The translations under genes and the position numbers were made by a program. A DNA stretch of 64,000 nt from Clostridia bacterium (GTDB lineage: Bacteria; Bacillota_A; Clostridia; UMGS1883): the NCBI GenBank assembly GCA_017467965.1, contig JAFUJZ010000007.1:62001-126000 (forward strand), read 5' to 3'. The notes under the pieces were generated by a model. It was not told the DNA's origin and did no database searches. It was given only the letters and a program-made list of their open reading frames with translations. Positions 44,404 through 53,807 of the stretch are shown here, piece after piece. The stretch's first letter is position 1. Every line of letters begins with the position of its first letter.

Positions 44404-46817
44404 CAAAAAAACTACAAAAAATAGTTTGTTTAGTTATTGGAATTCTTATTATCGGCGCAATTTCGGCAGTAGTTTTCATGAAAACAAGGTTTGATGTTAC
44501 CGAAAACTACAGCGAGCTGAAAGAAGAGGCATATGCTTTATATGAGCAGGGGAAAATCAGCGATGCAATAGAAACCCTTGAAGCATATTGCATGTATGTG
44601 GTGACAGATATTGATGCCAAGGCTGTTTTGGGTGACTGGTATTACGAAACTGGAAACCAAGAGGATGCGTACAAACAGTATTATAAAACGGCAGAAAGCA
44701 AACGTGCAACAGAAGAAAATGTTGCCTCGCTGTCTGTCAAAAACACGTCGGAGATAATTTTGGAGCCATTAAAGGAGATAAAGCTTGAAATAACTCCAGA
44801 TGTACGCATGACAAAGGACATGACGTTGATGATTACGGGTCATAACATTGTCCCGGAACAGAAAAATGCGGGCAGGATTGTTTTGGGTGAAAAAATCCTT
44901 GCAGATGAAGAAAACTATTATACTACAGAGTGGTTTGAGGTTGATCCTAAGGGTGAATACCTTACTATGTCTGGCGGGTTTAACTGTGCTATATGGCAGT
45001 TTAGGGATGAATACGGCACCATTTGTGCCGAAGCAGAAAGTACAAACGAGTACCGCACAACCGATACATACAGTGTAAATGTATACCAAATGGCACGTGC
45101 AGCTATCCCCGAGGATGCAGTGCAGTGCAGAGTAACTTATTTTGACAGAAAAAAAGAGGCTATAACAGCCTCTCCTTATGAAGAGCTTACGATTGTTTAC
45201 GGCAGACTTCCGGGCGAAAGTAAAGTAGCAGATTTTTCGTATTATGAAATCCCTGACCTTAAAGAGGGCGAAAAAATTGTGCTTGACAAATCCGGCTGGA
45301 CAATGGTGACGACAGACGGTACCATAGCTTTAGAAGACTGGAAAACCCCGTCAATAGAAAAAGGTAGTTATATTAAAATAGGCGGAAAGCTTCCGGGCAG
45401 GGTATCGTTTAACAATTCCGTTAAATCCTCTTTTGCAAAAGAGGGAATTTATACAATAAGATTTGACAGTATGTCCTCATCTGCAATGGGCGAAAGAATG
45501 GACGATGCAAAAAATCTTGGTTTTAATTCGGCTGTGGGTAACGGAACAATTGCCCTTGGCGAAAATCATTTTGACAACATATACCCTTGGAAGGATATGA
45601 AGCTTTGTGCAATAAAGAATGGTAAAATCACCTATGCCGGGGACGCAAACTTTGCTCTTGATGGTAGTAGCGGCGATGTTTTTGTCGAAATCCCCAAGTT
45701 TTATGTGAAGCGCAGTGTAGACGAAAGATACGATTCGATTTCAATATCGGGAGTTAAGCACGACGGCTTTGAACTTGACCCTGCTTTTGTTACAAAAAAT
45801 GGCGAAACAGACAAGATTTATGTTGCGGCATATCTTACGGCAAAGGGAAATTCCGATGAATTGATAAGCGCATCCGGTGTTGTGCCTGTGCTTGACCTTT
45901 CGCCCGAAAAGATTAAGGAAAAAACCGCTGAAAAGGGAAAAGGTTTTTATGAAATGGACTATGCTGCACTTGCTGCAGTTCAAAAGCTGTTTATGGTGGA
46001 GACAGGCTTGAGAAATTCACAATATCTGTATCTGGGTACTTGTGCATATTCTATAGCATCTGCCGAAGAAGACGGAGATTACTCCTTAGCGATAAGTTCG
46101 AACAATAATACAAACTGCATTAATGTTACGTCAGAACATAATTTTGTACAGGGGAATAATGTGATTATCTTCAACAGTCAAAATTATGAGGAAAGTTACG
46201 AAAAGGCTCTCCAAGACGTCAGACAGGTTAAAGTTGTGAGAGATAACCCTGACGGCACTCAGGCGGTATACTTTACCGGTGACCCGATAAAAATTGAAAG
46301 CGGCGTCAGTGCAATTGCACATGTTTCAACAAACAACGGATCTACCAGAAATGTTGCTGCACACACCGGTGCTGTAAGCACCGAGAGAGGTACGGTAAGT
46401 TTTAAATACCGCAATATAGAAAATCTTTGGGGTAACGCATATGTTTACATTGACGGTGTTACTGTCAACAATGGTGTTGCAACACTAACAGACAGAAAAG
46501 GCAACAAGTTCAATCTTGCATACAATCTGCCTGTGGGAGAAACATCAAACCCTGTAAATTCCATGGTAAGACGGCTTGGATATGATGTTAACCATCCGAC
46601 TGTGATGCTTCCGAGTGAAGCAAGCGGTGAAGCTACGATATCAACCTTCTACGGCGATGCTTATATAAGCGGAGACGGAAGTGAGGAATATGTACTCTAT
46701 TACGGCGGTGGCTGGAATTCGAGAGCGTGTGCAGGCTTGTTTGCTTTTGCTGCAAATGCAACAAAAGACGAAAATCATACAAATACCACGGGACGTATGA
46801 TGTATATTAATGAATAG
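44400..46817 (+). CDS. Membrane-anchored protein with TPR-like region and phage-fibre/C-type-lectin-like C-terminus
   Basis: This 805-residue protein has one N-terminal membrane helix (about 7-27) and a TPR-like helical region (32-110; YALYEQGKISDAIETLEAY, LGDWYYETGNQEDAYKQYYK). Unrecognised beta domains run to about 400. Residues 420-805 resemble phage tail-fibre and lectin-fold proteins: FVEIPKFYVKR, HDGFELDPAF, IYVAAYLTAKG, then the closing GGGWNSRACAGLFAFAANATKDENH...GRMMY. That closing pattern is like the variable C-type-lectin/FGE-like end of diversity-generating retroelement targets. No reverse transcriptase lies in the window. The start is GTG, overlapping the gpsA stop. Extracellular binding is inferred. 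Confidence 0.75.
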   Translation: MTKKLQKIVCLVIGILIIGAISAVVFMKTRFDVTENYSELKEEAYALYEQGKISDAIETLEAYCMYVVTDIDAKAVLGDWYYETGNQEDAYKQYYKTAESKRATEENVASLSVKNTSEIILEPLKEIKLEITPDVRMTKDMTLMITGHNIVPEQKNAGRIVLGEKILADEENYYTTEWFEVDPKGEYLTMSGGFNCAIWQFRDEYGTICAEAESTNEYRTTDTYSVNVYQMARAAIPEDAVQCRVTYFDRKKEAITASPYEELTIVYGRLPGESKVADFSYYEIPDLKEGEKIVLDKSGWTMVTTDGTIALEDWKTPSIEKGSYIKIGGKLPGRVSFNNSVKSSFAKEGIYTIRFDSMSSSAMGERMDDAKNLGFNSAVGNGTIALGENHFDNIYPWKDMKLCAIKNGKITYAGDANFALDGSSGDVFVEIPKFYVKRSVDERYDSISISGVKHDGFELDPAFVTKNGETDKIYVAAYLTAKGNSDELISASGVVPVLDLSPEKIKEKTAEKGKGFYEMDYAALAAVQKLFMVETGLRNSQYLYLGTCAYSIASAEEDGDYSLAISSNNNTNCINVTSEHNFVQGNNVIIFNSQNYEESYEKALQDVRQVKVVRDNPDGTQAVYFTGDPIKIESGVSAIAHVSTNNGSTRNVAAHTGAVSTERGTVSFKYRNIENLWGNAYVYIDGVTVNNGVATLTDRKGNKFNLAYNLPVGETSNPVNSMVRRLGYDVNHPTVMLPSEASGEATISTFYGDAYISGDGSEEYVLYYGGGWNSRACAGLFAFAANATKDENHTNTTGRMMYINE

Positions 46818-46821
46818 TAAT

Positions 46822-46854
46822 AAAAAAGCTGTTGCATTATGCAACAGCTTTTTT
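46822..46854. terminator. Bidirectional terminator between surface cluster and proS
   Basis: A perfect 15-bp stem (46822-46836/46840-46854) with loop TTA has A and T tracts at its ends. It serves the 805-residue gene and possibly convergent proS. Confidence 0.9.
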
Positions 46855-46901
46855 CTATGTCTAATTTATTGATTTATGCCGCTATTAATCAGTGCAACCG
46901 A

Positions 46902-48338
46902 TTAATATGCCTTACCCCAGAATACAAGGCTCTTTGCCTTTTTGCCGCAGCAGATACATGTGTCGGCGATGGGTTCTGCGTCAAAGGGCATACAACGACT
47001 TGTTACGCCAACTTCGTCCTTCATTTTCATTTCGCATTCCAAGTCACCGCACCACATAGCACGCATAAAGCCGGGCTTATTGTCGGCGATATCCTTTGCT
47101 TCTTCAAGTGTAGTAGCATCATAAATTCTGGAATATAAGCTTTCCTTAGCCTTGTTGTAAAGAGAAGACTGAATGTCAGCCAAAATTTCGGGAATCTTTG
47201 TTTCCAATTCGTCAAGGGATACAAAGTACTTTTCACGTGTGTCACGGCGAACGAGAACACACTTGTTGTTTTCAATATCCTTGGGCCCCAACTCAAGACG
47301 GAGAGGAATACCTTTCATTTCACATTCGGAGAATTTCCAGCCGGGAGTTTTGTCGGATGCGTCAATCTTAGCACGGCAATACTTCTTGATAGATTCCAAA
47401 ACTTCGTATGCCTTGTCGAGAACGCCTTCCTTATGCTGCATTACGGGAATAACCATAAGCTGTGTAGGAGCTATCATGGGAGGAAGCACGAGACCATTGT
47501 CATCACCGTGTACCATGATTAAGCCACCGATAATACGTGTGGAGATACCCCAAGAAGTTTCATGAGGATTCTTAAGGGTGTTATCCTTATCAGTAAATTC
47601 AACACCGAAAGCTTTTGCAAAGCCGTCACCAAAGAAATGGCTTGTAGCACTCTGAAGTGCTTTACCGTCGTGCATCATAGCTTCCATAGTGTATGTAGCT
47701 TCTGCACCTGCAAACTTTTCCTTGTCTGTCTTTTTGCCCTTTATAACAGGGATAGCAAGGAATTCTTCAGCAAAAGAGGAGTAGATGTTGAGCATCTGCT
47801 CAGTTTCTGCAATAGCCTCCTCCGCTGTTGCGTGCATTGTATGACCTTCCTGCCATAAGAATTCAGCTGTGCGGAGGAAGGGACGTGTTGTTTTTTCCCA
47901 ACGCATAACACTGCACCACTGGTTGTAGAGCTTGGGAAGGTCGCGATAGGAATGAATAATATCCTTATAATGATCACAGAAAACAGTTTCACTTGTGGGA
48001 CGAACGCAAAGGCGTTCTGTAAGCTTTTCACTGCCACCGTGTGTTACCCATGCAACTTCGGGAGCAAAGCCTTCAACGTGATCCTTTTCCTTCTGGAGTA
48101 AGCTTTCGGGAATAAGCATGGGCATGTAAACATTTTCATGACCTGTTTCCTTAAAGCGTCTGTCGAGCTCTTTCTGAATATTTTCCCAGATAGCGTAGCC
48201 GTAGGGGCGTACAATCATACAGCCACGAACAGAGGAGTAATCTGCAAGTTCTGCTTTTTTTACGATATCAGTATACCACTGGGCAAAATCAACGTCGCGG
48301 GAGGTAATATCCTCAACCATTTTTTTATTATCTGCCAT
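46902..48338 (-). CDS. proS: Prolyl-tRNA synthetase, short archaeal/eukaryote-like type
   Basis: This 478-residue class II synthetase charges tRNA-Pro. It lacks the INS editing insertion of long bacterial ProS and has the ProS type 3 layout: [19 protein letters not shown], motif 2 region [25 protein letters not shown], motif 3 region [26 protein letters not shown]. The C-terminal extension carries a Cys cluster ([19 protein letters not shown]), ending in the usual aromatic Y. The ribosome site is weak (AGG at a distance). No T-box is visible in the short upstream gap, and it stands alone. Confidence 0.95.
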   Translation of the reverse strand: MADNKKMVEDITSRDVDFAQWYTDIVKKAELADYSSVRGCMIVRPYGYAIWENIQKELDRRFKETGHENVYMPMLIPESLLQKEKDHVEGFAPEVAWVTHGGSEKLTERLCVRPTSETVFCDHYKDIIHSYRDLPKLYNQWCSVMRWEKTTRPFLRTAEFLWQEGHTMHATAEEAIAETEQMLNIYSSFAEEFLAIPVIKGKKTDKEKFAGAEATYTMEAMMHDGKALQSATSHFFGDGFAKAFGVEFTDKDNTLKNPHETSWGISTRIIGGLIMVHGDDNGLVLPPMIAPTQLMVIPVMQHKEGVLDKAYEVLESIKKYCRAKIDASDKTPGWKFSECEMKGIPLRLELGPKDIENNKCVLVRRDTREKYFVSLDELETKIPEILADIQSSLYNKAKESLYSRIYDATTLEEAKDIADNKPGFMRAMWCGDLECEMKMKDEVGVTSRCMPFDAEPIADTCICCGKKAKSLVFWGKAY

Positions 48339-48405
48339 AATGATTACCTAAGCCTTTCATATTAAAATATATTATGTTCTATTTTACAAAAAATAGAGTG
48401 ATTTG

Positions 48406-49266
48406 TCAACAAATTACTAATAAAAGTGTGCCTGTAACAATTAAAATAAGACCCGAAAAGCTTTTTAGCGAGAGCTTTTCACCGAAAAACAACCAAGACA
48501 GGAAACAAGTGAAAACTATGCTCAATTTGTCGATAGGTGCTACATGACTTGCCGGGCCCATTGACAGTGCACGGTAGTAGCACAGCCAGCTTGCGCCGGT
48601 TGCTATACCGGAAAGGACTATGTAAATACTGTTTTTTACGTCAAGTGAACGTAGCTGTTTATAATCTTTGTTTATAAAAACAATAATCCATGCCATTACA
48701 AGTACTATAATTGTCCTTATACTGCTGCCTAAATCGCTCGAAATACCGTATATGCCAATTTTTGCAAGGATAGATGTGAGGGCTGCAAACACGGCACCTG
48801 CAAAAGCATATAAAATTGCTGATTTCCTCTTGCGTGAAGATGCGCGTCGTTCAATCATAAGAAGCGTACCTATAAAGATAAGTGCGGTGCATATTCCTGT
48901 TAACGGGGTGAACGGTTCTGTAAGAAAAACAGCACTGAGTACTATTGTGAAAACAATTGCTGATTTATCAATCGGCACAACCACGTTAACATTGCCGATT
49001 TTTAGCGCATGGAAATAACACAGCCAGCTTACACCTGTTGTAATGCCCGAAAGGGTAAGGTAAATAAGGGTTTTTGACGAAATAGAAGAAAGCTGTGCCG
49101 AAACGGGAGTTGTAATAAAAGTTATCAGCCATGAAAAGATTAATACAATAACCGTTCTCAGTGCAGTTACAAGATTAGAATTGACGTTTTTCATGCCCTT
49201 TTTTGCAAGCACTGACGTAAGTGCAGCGAAAAATGCCGATAAAAGTGCAAAACCTATGTATCCCAT
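48406..49266 (-). CDS. EamA/DMT-superfamily transporter
   Basis: This 286-residue carrier of the drug/metabolite transporter superfamily contains two EamA repeats (about 1-140 and 145-286), ten helices in all. The repeats are obvious: FALLSAFFAALTSVLAKKGMKNVNSNLVTALRT against YAFAGAVFAALTSILAKIGIYGISSDLGSSIRT, and SGITTGVSWLCYFHALKIG against SGIATGASWLCYYRALSMG. The ATG at 49266 has GGAGG seven nt upstream; the 46-codon extension before it is not supported. Its substrate cannot be told. It is divergent from hisS. Confidence 0.88.
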   Translation of the reverse strand: MGYIGFALLSAFFAALTSVLAKKGMKNVNSNLVTALRTVIVLIFSWLITFITTPVSAQLSSISSKTLIYLTLSGITTGVSWLCYFHALKIGNVNVVVPIDKSAIVFTIVLSAVFLTEPFTPLTGICTALIFIGTLLMIERRASSRKRKSAILYAFAGAVFAALTSILAKIGIYGISSDLGSSIRTIIVLVMAWIIVFINKDYKQLRSLDVKNSIYIVLSGIATGASWLCYYRALSMGPASHVAPIDKLSIVFTCFLSWLFFGEKLSLKSFSGLILIVTGTLLLVIC

Positions 49267-49339
49267 AAAAAAGCCTCCTTTACAACTATCATATGTCAAA
49301 ATAAGAGGAAGGTCAATAGATATTGTCGATAAAAATATC

Positions 49340-49368
49340 TTGACAGTATGCACAAAAAAGTATAAAAT
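49340..49368 (+). promoter_or_regulatory. Promoter of hisS
   Basis: Consensus TTGACA (49340-49345) and TAAAAT (49363-49368) are separated by 17 nt. The leader to the ATG is only about 30 nt, so there is no room for a T-box. Confidence 0.85.
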
Positions 49369-49405
49369 ATAAGGAACATTATTGGTAAAAAGGGTGGTTT
49401 GCAAA

Positions 49406-50665
49406 ATGCTTACAAAAGCTCCCAGAGGAACAAATGATATTATGCCCTCAGATGTTGCAAAATGGAACTACATTGAGGAAAAAACTAAAAGAATATGCAA
49501 GAATTTCGGATTCAGTGAGATAAGAACACCTGTTTTTGAACATACAGAATTGTTTGAAAGAGGCGTAGGGGATACAACCGACGTCGTACAGAAAGAAATG
49601 TACACTTTCCTTGACAAAGGCGAGAGAAGTATTACTCTTCGTCCTGAAGGTACAGCAGGTGCGGCAAGAGCATTTTTAGAGCATAATCTTTATGCTGAGG
49701 CACTTCCGAGCAAGCTTTTCTACAACATTACATGTTACCGCTATGAAAAGCCTCAGGCAGGCAGACTTCGTGAGTTTCATCAGTTTGGCGTGGAATGCTA
49801 CGGTGCAAAGGGCCCTGCGATTGATGCAGAGGTTATTTCTCTTGCGGGTACTGTACTTAAAGAACTTGGTATTCCCGGCTTAAAATTGAACATAAACTCT
49901 ATCGGTTGCCCCACATGTCGAAGTAAGTATAACGAGGTTTTGAGAGGATACTTTGCAAATCATCTTGAAACTCTCTGTGAAACATGCAAGAGCCGTTACG
50001 AGAAGAATCCTCTCCGTATTCTTGACTGCAAGAGCCCTGTTTGTAAGGGTATAGGAGAAAAGGCTCCCATGCTTTTGGATTATATCTGCGACGAATGCTC
50101 ATCGCATTTTGAAAGCGTTAAGTCCTATCTTGCTTCGTGTGGAATTGAATATAATGTTGACCCTACAATTGTGCGTGGACTTGACTATTACACAAAAACT
50201 GTTTTTGAGTTCAAAACACAGCTTGAGGGTACACAGGGCACTGTTTGCGGTGGAGGTCGCTACGACGGTCTTATCGAAGAATTGGGCGGAAGCTCTATTC
50301 CGGGTATAGGCTTTGCAATGGGTATGGAAAGAATTATTCTTGCCATGGAAGCGGCAGGAGTTATGCCCACGTTTGATACAGCTCCGGATTTGTTTGTTGC
50401 AACTATCGGCGAAAAGGCAGACGTATATTCTATGGGTCTTATCAAAAAGCTCAGAGAAGAAAACGTGAGTGTAATACGTGATTATCTTGACCGTTCACTT
50501 AAAGCACAGATGAAATATTCTGACAAGATGGGCGCAAGATATTCCGTTGTATTGGGCGATACTGAAATTGAAGAGGGCAAGGCTAAGCTTAAGAACATGG
50601 CAACTGGTGAAGCTGTTGAAATTGAGCTTTCAGAAATTGCAAAATTTATTAACGAGAATAAATAA
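49406..50665 (+). CDS. hisS: Histidyl-tRNA synthetase
   Basis: This 419-residue class II synthetase charges tRNA-His. The start APRGTNDIMPSDVAKW, the LRPEGTAGAARA loop (78-89), the motif 2 region CYRYEKPQAGRLREFHQFGVE, and the histidine-specific RGLDYYTKTVFEF and GGRYDGLIEELGG are all present. The C-terminal anticodon-binding domain begins near 320. A four-Cys segment (CPTCRSKYN, CETCKS) within the insertion domain resembles a zinc site seen in many clostridial HisS. The ATG at 49406 follows AAGGGTGG; a TTG 24 nt before is not supported. Monocistronic with terminator. Confidence 0.97.
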   Translation: MLTKAPRGTNDIMPSDVAKWNYIEEKTKRICKNFGFSEIRTPVFEHTELFERGVGDTTDVVQKEMYTFLDKGERSITLRPEGTAGAARAFLEHNLYAEALPSKLFYNITCYRYEKPQAGRLREFHQFGVECYGAKGPAIDAEVISLAGTVLKELGIPGLKLNINSIGCPTCRSKYNEVLRGYFANHLETLCETCKSRYEKNPLRILDCKSPVCKGIGEKAPMLLDYICDECSSHFESVKSYLASCGIEYNVDPTIVRGLDYYTKTVFEFKTQLEGTQGTVCGGGRYDGLIEELGGSSIPGIGFAMGMERIILAMEAAGVMPTFDTAPDLFVATIGEKADVYSMGLIKKLREENVSVIRDYLDRSLKAQMKYSDKMGARYSVVLGDTEIEEGKAKLKNMATGEAVEIELSEIAKFINENK

Positions 50666-50669
50666 CTAA

Positions 50670-50696
50670 AAAAGGGAAACATTTTGTTTCCCTTTT
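50670..50696 (+). terminator. Terminator after hisS
   Basis: AAAAGGGAAACA pairs with TGTTTCCCTTTT (12 bp, TTT loop), followed by GTTT. Confidence 0.88.
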
Positions 50697-50749
50697 GTTT
50701 ACAATATGGTAATATTATTATAGTTAAATTGAAACAGGAGGGATTTGTG

Positions 50750-51673
50750 ATGATTGAAGTTAAAAATTTGTCGAAATCCTATGGCGATAAAAAAGCTGTA
50801 AAATCAATATCTTTCAGCGTTGAAAAAGGTGAAATTTTGGGTCTTTTGGGTCCTAATGGCGCAGGTAAATCAACAACCATGAATATGATAACAGGCTATA
50901 TTTCTATGTCCGGCGGCTCGGTTACCGTAAACGGAGTTGACGTATTAGAAAACCCCATGGAGGCAAAAAAGCTTATAGGATATCTTCCCGAACAGCCTCC
51001 GCTTTATATGGATATGACGGTATGGGAGTATCTTAATTTTGTATATGAGCTTAAAAAAGTCAAGATAAACATAACAAAAAAAGACCATCTTAACGATGTT
51101 ATGAATACTGTTTCAATACTTGACGTAAAGGACAGAAAAATTAAAAACCTGTCAAAGGGCTACAGGCAAAGAGTCGGCTTTGCACAGGCACTTATCGGAA
51201 AACCCGAGGTACTTATCTTAGATGAGCCCACCGTTGGTCTTGACCCCAATCAGATTGTGGAAATCCGTGATGTTATAAAGAGCCTCAGAAAAGAACATAC
51301 AGTTATTTTCAGCACGCATATCCTCTCGGAGGCGAGTGAGCTTTGTGACCGTATCGCTATAGTAAATAACGGTAGTATAGCGGTTATCGGCAAAACAGAC
51401 GAGCTTTTGGACGCGTCGGGAATGGACGTTAACATAGGCTTTAGTGTGGATAAGTGCGAAAAAGATTTTGCTGATTTGGTGAAGAAAATTCCCGATGTTA
51501 CAAACGTAATAAAAATTGGCAGCAGTGATTTTGAAGTAAAGGCAAAAAGAGATGTTACAAACTCTATTTTAAAGCTTTGTAAGGACAACTCTATATTTGT
51601 AATGAGCCTTAAAACAAACGTACCCACACTGGAAACAATGTTTGTAAAGCTTACAGAAATGGGGGGAATGTAA
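50750..51673 (+). CDS. ABC transporter ATPase of a Gld-like system
   Basis: This 307-residue ABC-2 type ATPase resembles GldA/CcmA proteins. Walker A is GPNGAGKST (34-42), the signature LSKGYRQRVG and Walker B VLILDEPTVGLDP are intact, and a C-terminal ACT-like extension follows. The ATG at 50750 follows CAGGAGGGA. It is the first gene of a four-gene run, with an ABC-2 permease, a GldG-like auxiliary and a DUF4340 protein. In Bacteroidetes the GldAFG set serves gliding; in Clostridia related sets occur without gliding, so the cargo is unknown. Confidence 0.92.
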   Translation: MIEVKNLSKSYGDKKAVKSISFSVEKGEILGLLGPNGAGKSTTMNMITGYISMSGGSVTVNGVDVLENPMEAKKLIGYLPEQPPLYMDMTVWEYLNFVYELKKVKINITKKDHLNDVMNTVSILDVKDRKIKNLSKGYRQRVGFAQALIGKPEVLILDEPTVGLDPNQIVEIRDVIKSLRKEHTVIFSTHILSEASELCDRIAIVNNGSIAVIGKTDELLDASGMDVNIGFSVDKCEKDFADLVKKIPDVTNVIKIGSSDFEVKAKRDVTNSILKLCKDNSIFVMSLKTNVPTLETMFVKLTEMGGM

Positions 51674-52372
51674 ATGAAAGCTATATTTAAAAGAGAAATG
51701 TTGTCATACTTTACATCTCCTATCGGATATGTTTTCTTGGGCATTTTTATGCTTGTGTCGGGCTCTTATTACAGAGAAGCACTCTTTGTGCACAAGCAGG
51801 GTGATATGTGCCTTTTGCTTTCGTCCTGCATGGCGATGCTGATGCTTCTGATACCTGTTATCACTATGAGACTTTTGTCGGAGGAAAAATCAAGCAAAAC
51901 AGACCAGTTGCTTCTTACATCGCCCGTAAAGGTATGGGAGATTGTTATAGGCAAATATCTGGCAGCTTTTTCCGTTTTTATGCTTTCTGTTGTAACAACC
52001 CTGCCGTATCTTTTAGTTGCGGCAAAATGGGGTACTGTTGTATGGATTGAGATTTTGCCTGCTTATTTGGGATATATCCTGGTAGGTGCACTGCTGATTG
52101 CAATAGGTCTTTTTATATCCGCAATGACAGAATCTCAGTTTGTAGCGGCGGTTATTACATACGGTGTGATAATGGCTGTACAGTTTATAACAAGTGTCAA
52201 CACAGGTAATGAAATACTCGATGCTGCACTTAAGTATTTGTGTCTTCTTGATTGGAGTAACGAGTTTTATTACAGCATAATTTCGGTATCAAATGTATTT
52301 TACTATTTATCTTTTACGGCAGTTTTTGTTTTTGCAACTGTAAGAAAAGTTGAAAGCCGTCGTTGGAAGTAA
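51674..52372 (+). CDS. ABC-2 permease, GldF-like
   Basis: This 232-residue membrane subunit has six helices and follows the ATPase stop directly, with no gap. The opening KAIFKREMLSYFTSPIGYVFLGIFMLVSG and the LLSEEKSSKTDQLLLTSPVKVWEIVIGKYLAA segment are typical of GldF-like ABC-2 permeases. It would form the channel with the upstream ATPase. The GldG-like gene begins 13 nt later. Confidence 0.9.
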   Translation: MKAIFKREMLSYFTSPIGYVFLGIFMLVSGSYYREALFVHKQGDMCLLLSSCMAMLMLLIPVITMRLLSEEKSSKTDQLLLTSPVKVWEIVIGKYLAAFSVFMLSVVTTLPYLLVAAKWGTVVWIEILPAYLGYILVGALLIAIGLFISAMTESQFVAAVITYGVIMAVQFITSVNTGNEILDAALKYLCLLDWSNEFYYSIISVSNVFYYLSFTAVFVFATVRKVESRRWK

Positions 52373-52385
52373 GGAGAGATAATAC

Positions 52386-53807
52386 ATGAATAAAAAAACC
52401 ATAAATAAAAAGAACATGAAGTTCAAGATAAATAACGTTGTTGTTATCTTGTTGGTTATCAGTATAGTTTTGCTTTTGAATATTGTTTTATCCCTTGCAG
52501 AAGACAGACTTCCCAAACTTAAAATTGACCTTACACATGATGCTATTACAAAGGTATCTTCCGAAACAAAAGTGTTTTTGAAATCCCTTGACGAAACCGA
52601 CACAGAGGTTGAAATCATATACCTTAAGGGCACACAGGACGTGACAGAGGAAACAGATACTGTTCTAAAGCAGTATGACGCCTACAGTGCAAACATCACA
52701 TACACACAGGAAAACTATCATACAAATCCTATGGTGCTTGAACCCTTTGGTATCAGTCCAAATCAGATTATTGAAGGCACTGTCGTTGTAACAAACGAGG
52801 ACAGAGACCGCTACAGAGCAATCCTGCCTACCGAAATGTGGTCAGGTGCAGAGTTTTTATTAGAAAGCAAGGTTACAAACGCTGTCGCATATCTCATGAG
52901 CGATGAATCCATAAACGTTTGTATTGCTGTGGGCTATGAAAGCGACGAAAACTATCTTGATATTGTACAGACAATGATTGATGACAATATTACCGTTTCG
53001 AGGGTTAATCTTGTTGACAAAAACGCATATGTTCCTACAGAGGTAGATGTGCTTATGCTTTTGGTGCCTTACCGTGACCTTGACGTGGCAGAGCTTTATA
53101 AAATAGACGATTATATACTTCGCGGTGGCAATGTGGTTGTTGCACTTCCTTTCGGTATGCAGCTTAATAACCTCGAAAGCTATCTTGCTTCCTGGGGTGT
53201 AAAGGTTAATAATGACGTTATTTATGAGCTTGACGCAAATTCAAGCTACGGAGATACAGGCGTTGCGTTTTATGCTCAAAAGGGCGCAAGCTCTGTGACA
53301 GATACAATATCAGGCAACGTTATTGCGTCGTATGCAAGAAGTATGAGCTATACACCTACAGGTGATATTGAGTGTACAAAACTGCTTTCAACAAGTGCTG
53401 AAAGCGTGTCTACTCCGCCTGTTGATGCAACAGAGGTAACCGCAGAAGATATTGCTTACGGTCCCTTTGATATAGCATATCTTCTTGAAAAACCACTCGG
53501 TGAAAACTGGGAAAACACAGGCAAAATTCTTGTGACATCTACTCCAAGCGTATGGGGTGTTGAAGGTTTGGCAGGTGTTTTGTCGGAGGCGAGATTCGGC
53601 AACCGTGAGTTTGTTTCAAATGCTCTCAGCGTGCTTTCCGAAAAGGAAGTAAAGAGCGTTATCGTACCCAGAAAGCTTGCAACCGAAAATATTATGGATA
53701 TTTCAGATTCACAGGCAGGACTTCTCAATATTCTGCTTTGCGTTCTGTTGCCTCTTGGTGTGCTCACTCTTGGCGTTATAATCTGGTTTAAGAGGAGAAA
53801 CAAATAA
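52386..53807 (+). CDS. GldG-family ABC transporter auxiliary protein
   Basis: This 473-residue protein has a membrane helix near residues 18-38, a large extracytoplasmic GldG/ABC_transp_aux domain, and a C-terminal helix (about 445-467, LLPLGVLTLGVIIWF) ending in a basic tail. The early phrase DLTHDAITKVSSETKVFLKSL fits the family's 'DLTxxxxyTLSxxT' start. The external domain has a Rossmann-like fold in relatives and is thought to help substrate handling; no direct function is established. Its TAA shares one base with the next ATG. Confidence 0.88.
   Translation: MNKKTINKKNMKFKINNVVVILLVISIVLLLNIVLSLAEDRLPKLKIDLTHDAITKVSSETKVFLKSLDETDTEVEIIYLKGTQDVTEETDTVLKQYDAYSANITYTQENYHTNPMVLEPFGISPNQIIEGTVVVTNEDRDRYRAILPTEMWSGAEFLLESKVTNAVAYLMSDESINVCIAVGYESDENYLDIVQTMIDDNITVSRVNLVDKNAYVPTEVDVLMLLVPYRDLDVAELYKIDDYILRGGNVVVALPFGMQLNNLESYLASWGVKVNNDVIYELDANSSYGDTGVAFYAQKGASSVTDTISGNVIASYARSMSYTPTGDIECTKLLSTSAESVSTPPVDATEVTAEDIAYGPFDIAYLLEKPLGENWENTGKILVTSTPSVWGVEGLAGVLSEARFGNREFVSNALSVLSEKEVKSVIVPRKLATENIMDISDSQAGLLNILLCVLLPLGVLTLGVIIWFKRRNK

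Noticed and set aside
44400..46817. Prophage or complete diversity-generating retroelement
   Set aside because: Only one protein shows phage-fibre-like sequence; no capsid, portal, integrase, reverse transcriptase or template repeat is present in the window.
48339..48405. T-box leader for proS; also considered 49369-49405 for hisS
   Set aside because: The gaps are too short and neither contains the TGGGTGGTACCGCGG core.
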